Assembly (NCBI GenBank): GCA_026120035.1 | Contig: JALRME010000009.1 | Span: 372,001-436,000 of the forward strand | DNA length: 64,000 nt | Direction: 5' to 3' | From: Coleophoma eucalyptorum | Lineage: Eukaryota; Ascomycota; Leotiomycetes; Helotiales; Dermateaceae | Shown here: positions 57,487 to 64,000 of the stretch, piece by piece | How the letters are laid out: every line of letters begins with the position of its first letter | Numbering within the stretch: position 1 is the stretch's first letter | Translations under genes and position numbers: made by a program | Notes under the pieces: model-generated | Told to the model about the DNA's origin: nothing | Seen by the model: the letters and a program-made list of their open reading frames with translations, nothing else | Databases searched by the model: none

Positions 57487-59741
57487 TGGTCAGCAGAATG
57501 GAGGCTTATCAGCCTTTTCTGTGGTAAGCTGGTATCTTTGTAGAAACAGAGCACAATGGAAAATATGATAGATATTCTTAGTGAGCCGAAGGCTGTAGTA
57601 GATGGTGCACATACAAAGACGATCAGAGCTGCAAATTGACAAGATTTGGGTGTAAGGTCCATGTTCTTGTACCCCCACGCAAGGCGTCATCTTTCAGAGT
57701 AGAACCCCGTACGATACCGCCGTGGCAGCATGCATGGCGCGTGGCTGTCTACGAGCGGCAATCATGTAAGAGCATGGGAAAGGATCACAAACTGATCCCA
57801 TTTCCAAAAAAAAATAGAACAGCGATGCTAACCGAGCCTTAAGCCGCCGTTTGAAGATTGCTTGCCGATGTTGTACATTTGGGATCCACTTTCAGATAAG
57901 GGGTGTGCGTGCTGCAAGTGATTTAGAGAAGGGCAGCGTTCGTGGAATTCCACCACTTTTTACTTCGAGATAGTGGTGGTCGAGCCGAGGCAAGACCACC
58001 TGAGGTACATCGAAGCGGGAATCGCGATCACAATTACCCAGTACATATGGCAAGGTCGACACCACGACACTCGATGCAGGCGGGAGAATATCTCATCTGT
58101 ACAATGACGCGGGGTGGCATGCGACAGTGTCCGAAATTAGCGTAGCATGATTGCATTGGCGCCGAGATAGCAGGTAACGAGACGATGACACGAAGGCATT
58201 AGGAGATCTGCTCGTGTGTCGGTAGGTATACAAATTAGCCCTTCGTACCTAGCCGGCTCTCGTACCTGATGCAATACACGATACACATAGCAAGGACCCT
58301 GAAAAGGGCTGAGGGCGGACGGATGCGCCTGAAGCGCCATTAAATGCTTCTACGCCACGACTAGATGGGGGATGGGCTCTCTCTCGTCCCTTGAAGCCAA
58401 TCCAAGTTGGTTGCAGTGGTTGCATCCATCAGTCCAGTCCCTTATCACGTCGTCGATACCCGATAACAATGCCCCTCCTCTGCTATGGCAACGTTCGAGT
58501 CAGCGGGGAGGGAAGTGGGACAATTTGTTATCGCACCATCAGCGACAGTAACCACACGGCCATGGTACCCATTGCCATTGTCATCGCCAGCGCATTTCTC
58601 CAGCGGCAAATCGTAAAAGCCGAAAGGTATAAGCCGAGTTGAGTCGGAGTCGAGTGAATCGAGTACGAGAGTCTCAAGTCTCAAGTCTCAAGTCTTATCT
58701 GGTCCACATGATAAGATGGCTGATTCTAGAGTGGAGGTCCCTGTTCCTTCGCTCCAAGTCGCAGTTGCAGTTCATGCCCTAGGCTACTAAGCACCTACTA
58801 CTGTACTCGGTTGGCATCCACCAACGGCGCCAGACAAAGACGGAGGCATTTCCCTTGCTTGGCCTTGCTTTGATTTGCTTTGCTTGTGCCTGCAAGTTGC
58901 GGAGGATTATAAAGAGAACGGCGAAGCCCGACTTTCTTCATCAGGGCGTCAGCAGCAGTTTAGGCATTCAAAGGTTGGAGCGGAAGACAGGTCCTTTCCT
59001 CCGGACGACTCGACTCTCGCGCAACAAGCTATTCGTGCATCGCACCCCATCACACATCGCATCTGCACGTCTACGAATTCGTACTTATACATTTGCTGGG
59101 CCCCTTCTTCTGCAGCATACCGTACCGCGACTCACCACCTCCCAAGCCCTTTGCGACCATTACCACGCTTCTGCTCCACCATTCTACCTTATTCGAACCC
59201 CCACTATCGCGAACGCACTTAGTGTCCGATTGGGGATAGCACCGAAGCCATCAATCTGACGAGCACGAGAAACTCACTCACTACTTTTTGTCTCCATATT
59301 GTGCTTCCTTTCCCCTCTCTGCACAAGATCCCTACCTACCTTGACTTTCGTCGCCCGTCCACCGGATCTCAGTTCTGCCAGATCCTGACCTACCGACGTC
59401 TGCACATATTTGCGTACATTCACCCTACAGCACGGCCAATCTGAGCCATATCTGCCTCGCGAGGCAGCCCTCTTTTTCTTGCTTTGTAGTGTGGGGAAGT
59501 TCAAGACATTGCCAGCCAGCAAGGGTGTTCGTTTCCTGTGAAGAGAAGCACAGGGCATCTTGGTGGGGGGACGTGGTATCTCGTGCATCTCAAGGGAATA
59601 TCAAAAGGTCCTTTTCGCCCCGCTACCATATCCTGCAAATACTCCTGTCACCGGCCACCACAAAACCCTTCACACACCCTCTGATGCTTTCTAAATCTCT
59701 CTGATTTCTATACTCTTCATCTTCCACATGTCCCAGAAGCT
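57487..59741. promoter_or_regulatory. Long intergenic interval ahead of the CASTOR-like gene
   Basis: 2.25 kb without a recognised gene. It contains a 7-bp repeat at 58671-58695 and a long C/T-rich stretch (about 58960-59740) that looks like a promoter and leader. Short frames here have no domain. Confidence 0.45.
58671..58695. repeat. GTCTCAA heptanucleotide repeat
   Basis: Three tandem GTCTCAA units followed by GTCT. Related gagtcg/gagtcgag steps precede it (58638-58660). Confidence 0.9.
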
Positions 59742-61158
59742 ATGAATGCGCATATATCTTTTATAGTAAGTCGGCTTCGTACATGTCTTACCGTTTAGAT
59801 CCAACAGCCACTGTGTTGCCGCAATTCTTGATCCACACCGAATGCTACCTTTGACCTTATCGCCGATCTACTTGTTAGACGTATAGATGAGGTTTTGGAA
59901 GAGCTTTGTAGTTCTTTGCTCCATATGCTTTCACACATATGCTTTCACATGATACATCTTGCGGCAATTGGGATTTTACAACATCATATTGCGTCCCCAA
60001 GCTAACAATAAAAAGGATGGCCACTTCAGCCTGATACACATCCCATTACCACTCTACTCCGCCCTCATTCAGCCGATCCTTCGGGTTCTCCTCCCCCATG
60101 GAGCCCCAGAGCAAACGAATGGAAACAGCGGCCCGGAGGGTCTTCTTGAAGGTCTCTCAGCTGACAACAAGCATGGATTCTTGAACATCAGTGTCACCCC
60201 CATTGAGTGCTCCATTGTCTGCCATACAACATGGGCCCAAAATGTCTTTGAGCCCGTCATCAACCGCCTGCCGCCAGACTTGTCCAAACAGGTGCAAATA
60301 TCCAAGGATAGTTATATTGTCTTCTCCGTCAGCAGTGCCGGTATGGAAGCGGGTCAGAGAGTCATGGACCTGACAGCACCACTAGCGATGGCAGGAATCC
60401 CAATTTTCTTCATCACCACTTACTATACCGACTTCATCCTCGTTCCAAGCAAAGACCGCCAATCGCTTATCAAAGCACTCGTTGCTCGCGGGTTTGAATT
60501 CTCAGAAAGCGATGCTGCCTATGTCACACCAACACCCATGTCACACTCCCGTGGACCAAGCACTAGTTCTGATCCTCCATCCACACCTCCCCCGTCAAAT
60601 GTTGCTGAGCTTCAAACTCGAACCTTTAATCATCTGAGAAAGAAAAAGGTGGTCCCATTTGTGGAACCAAACTTGCACCTAGTGCAGTGTTCTGGTAACG
60701 AGGCAGGAAGTGAGGATGATTACAATAGCAGACCCATGTCTCACAGCAGCGGTTCTGATCAGACGAGCTGGCTTGATAATATTGATTCCAAGTTCTTCCT
60801 CGGACTGGTCTCAGCACTTGTTCTGCAGCCCAAGTTCCTATCCGTCACTCTCGCTCAAGACGATGCGCCATCCCTACTTGTTGACAAATCTCTACTCTGG
60901 CTCTTCGGAAACTCTGTTGCTGGCGACACGGATAGCGACCTGGTGCCTATCTTCCTTGATCTCGTTGATCTACCACTCGAGTCGACGGGTATTGTGTGTG
61001 GTGTAGCCGGCAAATTGGTGGACGAGATGCGCCTCAATGAAACGGGGTTGAACGGCTCGGAGCTCTCATACCTCTCAACGGCGCGTGCTGGTGCTGTGAT
61101 CCTCTCTTCGGAAGGATCAGCTCGAGCTGTAGAAGTGTTGCAACCTCTGCTCGACTGA
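59742..61158 (+). CDS. CASTOR/GATSL-like ACT-domain amino acid sensor protein
   Basis: Two exons, 59742-59765 and 60016-61158, give 388 residues. The 24-nt first exon encodes MNAHISFI; the second begins DGHFSLIHIPLPLYSALIQP, the usual fungal start of this family. Paired ACT folds are visible: FLNISVTPIECSIVCHTTWA, YIVFSVSSAGMEAGQRVMDL, PLAMAGIPIFFITTYYTDFI and LVPSKDRQSLIKALVARGFE; the second half repeats the pattern (FLGLVSALVLQPKFLSVTLA, PLESTGIVCGVAGKLVDE, STARAGAVILSSEGSARAVE). Animal CASTOR1 binds arginine and controls mTORC1 through GATOR2; the same role in fungi is an inference. A low-complexity Ser/Pro linker separates the halves. The 250-nt intron ends at a CTAAC branch and AAAAG acceptor. 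Confidence 0.86.
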
Positions 61159-61299
61159 AGGCCACTGTATTGTTGAGCCTAAGCAAGCGAAGAAATGTTC
61201 TTGTCGATTTGAGCGTCGCGACTTTGGGTTGGCATAGATGATGACGGCACAATGTAGCATGTAAGATCAGGATAAAACATGGTTGTGTTGTTAAAACTG

Positions 61300-61740
61300 G
61301 AGAAAAGAAGAGGAGGAGGAGGAAGAAAAGGAAGAAGAAGAGATTGATATTGTTGCTTTATTTGATGCTGCATTTGGGCGGAGAAGAATCGACCTTCGAC
61401 TTACATTCCGGATTTCTTTCCTTTCTGAGAGCATTTGCGAAGGCGTTTAGGGAAGGGAGGAGCGAATACCTGTCGAGCGCGTGTGTTCTTTGTGAATTCT
61501 CTCTTTTATCTCAGTCATTTCAGCGACGGGCATGGAGGGAGCATTTGCGCATCTGGGATCTTTCAGAAGGAATTTGGACGGTAGCATTTGAAACTGGGCG
61601 AATGAAAGGAGGAAGAGTAAGAAAACGAAGAAGAAGAGGAGGAGAAGGAGGAGGAGAATGAGGAGGAGGAAGGAGTAGAAAAGCACATGAAGGAAGCAAG
61701 AAAGAAAGAGAGGAATGGAGCGGAAAGAAGTAAACAAAGG
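61300..61740. repeat. Two GA-rich (polypurine) runs
   Basis: 61300-61345 is almost only G and A (gaagaggaggaggaggaag type). 61605-61740 is again A/G-dominated with GAG/GAA triplet steps. Long polypurine runs can adopt triplex structures. They make long but meaningless Phe/Leu-rich frames on the other strand. Confidence 0.85.
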
Positions 61741-62065
61741 GAAAAATATCCAATTGAAAAATTCTCTCCCCATCTCGTATCTGTTAGAGTTTTACCATTA
61801 CGGTCAGTGTCCTGTGCAGCTTAAGCTGTCGATGTTTGTTTACAAAGCATTGGTAGAGTATTGCCCTTAGGTATGACGTATCCTTACTGGCTGGCAAAAG
61901 AGCTGTACCTTGGGTGCATTTTGGTGTGGGTGTTGGTTTTGGGGCTGGTGTTATAGCAAGAAGCGACAGCCAATAACCTGTAACACGGTCCAAGTAATGA
62001 GGAGAAGGCGCCTCACGCAGTCTGCAAGACGTCGTATTGGTGTCTATGTACGCGCACTTCTGCTA

Positions 62066-62095
62066 CCTGCCTGCCTGCCTGTCTGCCTGCTTGTT
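62066..62095. repeat. CCTG tetranucleotide repeat, second locus
   Basis: About seven CCTG/TCTG/GCTT-type units in a row, the same unit as at 32384-32404. Confidence 0.8.
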
Positions 62096-62973
62096 TGAGA
62101 CAGGATGGGACCCGTGATCTGATCCGATAGGGGACAGGCAGACCATCGATGAAAGAGGGGGTTTAGGAAAGAGAGCTGAGCGTGTACTTTACAGCTCCAG
62201 AAGTGGCTGGAAAGGACCAAGATGGGATCTAGATGGCATTCCAACCAAATGCCATCATCGCGATTGCAGACCCCGGTCGCAAACCCTGGTACATACCCGA
62301 GCTTGTCCAGATCCGGATGTGGAGAAAGCTCAGTTACCCTCCGATCTTACGGTACTGTGCGTGTCGCAGACATTCAAGACATCACCTCACTTCTTCACCA
62401 TGAATTTGCCTCAATCACCTTGGCGGCCTTAGAGAACTCACCCCACGCGGATGGCTCTAGGTAGGAGGCCCTCATGAATCTTGCTTGTCTGCGAATGCAC
62501 ACGATGCAAGCCGATGCTCGTCGAGGCCTAGAGCCGGATCCCTCCTTGAATACCTGCTCGTAAAGCGGGGAAGGGGGCATGAATTGCTATAAACCTAAGT
62601 CTGTGTCATAGAATGCAGCAAGAAGGAGGTGGGAGTGGAGGACTGGACCGGCAGCTTTACCCAGAGAGTAACAGTGAGTAAGTATCATAGGCTCGTGGCC
62701 AGGGAAAGCCCAGTCGCCCCAGATATGATGTAACGGCTCGGAGGCTCTATTACGTTGTACGACTCTAGTTGTGGCTAGTGAGCTGAGGAGCAACGAGGCA
62801 ACAGAAACTTAAGTTCATCATTTCTCCCTACTTTGCTCTCTCCTCTTCTGCTCCATACTACATATCTCGTTACACACCACACAGCACCCCTCACCTCGCC
62901 TCATCACAAACTTCGACATCTTCAGCTTCATCCTCATCCCACCTACTCCAGCCGGCATTCCCGTATTGCAAAC

Positions 62974-64000
62974 ATGATTGTCGATCCTGTGGAAGCTCTT
63001 ATGAAGACCAGCTCGCTGCTGGTCCCTACCTCTTCTGCCACCGTCAGTCCTATTCCGACTGTGATCCCAGGTCCCTCTCGTGTCTTTGAGAAGGCTGGAC
63101 CTGCTGGGGTTAACACACTATGGGTTGTCTTTGTGATTATGCTTCTTTCCTCCTTGGCCTTCATCTGGTTGGCTTTCAAGGTCCCAGTGGTATGTATAAC
63201 AGAAGCTTTAGGTCTGTGGCATCCTAGCTCACTCTGTTGGCAGCAAAAACGTATTTTCCACGTCCTCACAGCTTTCATTACGACTTTTGCTACCCTCTCA
63301 TACTTTGCTATGGCTACTGGTGATGGAGGTGAGTTTTACTCTGCTGTTGGATACAATCCGACTTCGGTCGCTTTCTTTATGTTTGCAATACCTAACGAGA
63401 TGTCTTTAGTCTCCTTCACACATACCGTGATTAGGGAGTCCCACAAGCATACCGGTGTCGACACTGTCACCCACATCTTCCGACAAGTCTTCTGGGCACG
63501 ATACGTCGATTGGTCCCTGACTACTCCTCTTCTTCTCCTCGACCTTGCTTTCCTCGCGGGCATGAACGGAGCCAGCATCCTTGTTGCCGTTGTTGCAGAT
63601 TTGATTATGATTCTCCTCGGTCTCTTTGCTGCCTATGGCAAGAGTGATGCACAGAAATGGGGATGGTACGGAATGGCGTGTATTGCATACTTGGTCGTTG
63701 TCTACCAACTTGTTATTTCAGGACGCCGCGCTGTCTTGGCCAGGGGCAACTCTACGTCCAAGCTGTTTGCTTCTATTGGTGGATTCACTCTCATCCTCTG
63801 GACTTTGTATCCAATTGTTTGGGGTGTCGGAGATGGAGCTCGCAAATTGAGCGTTGATACTGAGATCATTTGCTACGCCGTTCTCGATGTCCTGGCCAAA
63901 CCTGTCTTTGGTTTCTGGCTCTTGTTCGCTCACACTAGGAACGTGGCTACCATCGAGGGTTTCTGGAGCCATGGATTGGGTGGTGAAGGATCTGTTCGTC
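62974..64000 (+). CDS. Bacteriorhodopsin-type fungal opsin, predicted proton pump (3' end outside window)
   Basis: Three exons seen, 62974-63189, 63244-63328 and 63410 to the window end, about 297 residues. It has seven hydrophobic helices after a Ser/Thr/Pro-rich N-terminus. The helix C block FWARYVDWSLTTPLLLLDL gives Arg131, Asp134 and Asp145, which line up with bacteriorhodopsin Arg82, Asp85 (proton acceptor) and Asp96 (donor), with identical spacing. Helix G has Asp260 and the retinal Schiff-base Lys264 in VLAKPVFGFWLLF, matching Asp212 and Lys216. With both acidic residues present it should pump protons in light, like Leptosphaeria rhodopsin, rather than be an opsin-related protein lacking the lysine. 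It runs off the right edge after GFWSHGLGG. The start ATG at 62974 is the first after the CT-rich leader. Confidence 0.95.
   Translation, partial: MIVDPVEALMKTSSLLVPTSSATVSPIPTVIPGPSRVFEKAGPAGVNTLWVVFVIMLLSSLAFIWLAFKVPVVCITEALGLWHPSSLCWQQKRIFHVLTAFITTFATLSYFAMATGDGGEFYSAVGYNPTSVAFFMFAIPNEMSLVSFTHTVIRESHKHTGVDTVTHIFRQVFWARYVDWSLTTPLLLLDLAFLAGMNGASILVAVVADLIMILLGLFAAYGKSDAQKWGWYGMACIAYLVVVYQLVISGRRAVLARGNSTSKLFASIGGFTLILWTLYPIVWGVGDGARKLSVDTEIICYAVLDVLAKPVFGFWLLFAHTRNVATIEGFWSHGLGGEGSVR

Larger units (their letters stand above)
61159..62973. promoter_or_regulatory. Intergenic interval, CASTOR-like gene to opsin
   Basis: 1.8 kb without a recognised gene. It contains two purine-rich runs (61300-61345, 61605-61740), a CCTG/TGCC run (62066-62095), and a CT-rich leader (62815-62973) before the opsin start. 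Confidence 0.5.

Noticed and set aside
61447..61773. Leu/Phe/Ser-rich minus-strand frame
   Set aside because: It is the complement of a GA-rich run; composition, not coding, explains it.

Overview
The window is nuclear DNA of a filamentous ascomycete (Pezizomycotina; Leotiomycetes is my guess from protein style, not a measurement). The evidence is genes cut by 43-90 nt GT-AG introns with CTRAY-type branch sites, Zn2Cys6 regulators, a fungal opsin, and single-copy eukaryotic housekeeping genes (V-ATPase A, Vps1, Gid7). I rebuilt splice sites by hand wherever neighbouring exons read through in frame, and the exon coordinates are in each entry.

Layout, 1-24 kb: tail of an unknown gene (3-161); a 181-bp tandem duplication with poly-C runs; a PhoD-type phosphatase (1665-3730, minus); a gene-poor stretch; a secreted protein of ten 28/30-residue proline-rich repeats (6588-7573); a sugar-use module made of an MFS sugar porter (8238-10041, minus) divergent from an intracellular GH3 beta-glucosidase (10873-13637), then a Zn2Cys6 activator (14008-15926); a diverged 213-bp direct repeat ahead of an SDR (17562-18545); a second Zn2Cys6 regulator whose zinc cluster is split by an intron (19007-~20867, minus); and a maltose-type O-acetyltransferase (22659-23420, minus).

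Layout, 24-47 kb: a ten-exon GABA/choline-type permease (24681-26759); a small secreted protein (28263-28881); V-ATPase subunit A (29332-31398, minus); Gid7/WDR26 (33284-35340, with a GC-AG intron); ribokinase (35682-36743, minus); Vps1 dynamin (37508-39808); a DUF924 protein (40765-41715); and a CaiB/BaiF CoA-transferase (43865-45137, minus).

Layout, 45-64 kb: an SDR (45590-46620, minus); a TetX-like FAD monooxygenase (47297-48469); a GFA/CENP-V zinc protein (48785-49811, minus); a WD40 plus inositol-5-phosphatase fusion-type protein (50508-54296, minus); a DUF4748 protein with 9- and 22-nt exons (54849-55312); a CID/RS-rich splicing-type protein (55809-57486); a CASTOR-like ACT protein (59742-61158); and the start of a bacteriorhodopsin-type opsin (62974 to the window end).

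How genes work together: the transporter, beta-glucosidase and regulator look like one beta-glucoside or cellodextrin uptake and hydrolysis module. Its shared promoter carries a near-exact 15-bp element twice. The CoA-transferase, SDR and FAD monooxygenase are neighbours but show no proof of one pathway. V-ATPase A, Vps1 and the CASTOR-like protein all bear on vacuole or nutrient signalling, but they lie apart among unrelated genes. No transposon, CRISPR array, rRNA or tRNA was recognised. The least explained item is the secreted 84-bp-repeat gene at 6588-7573.
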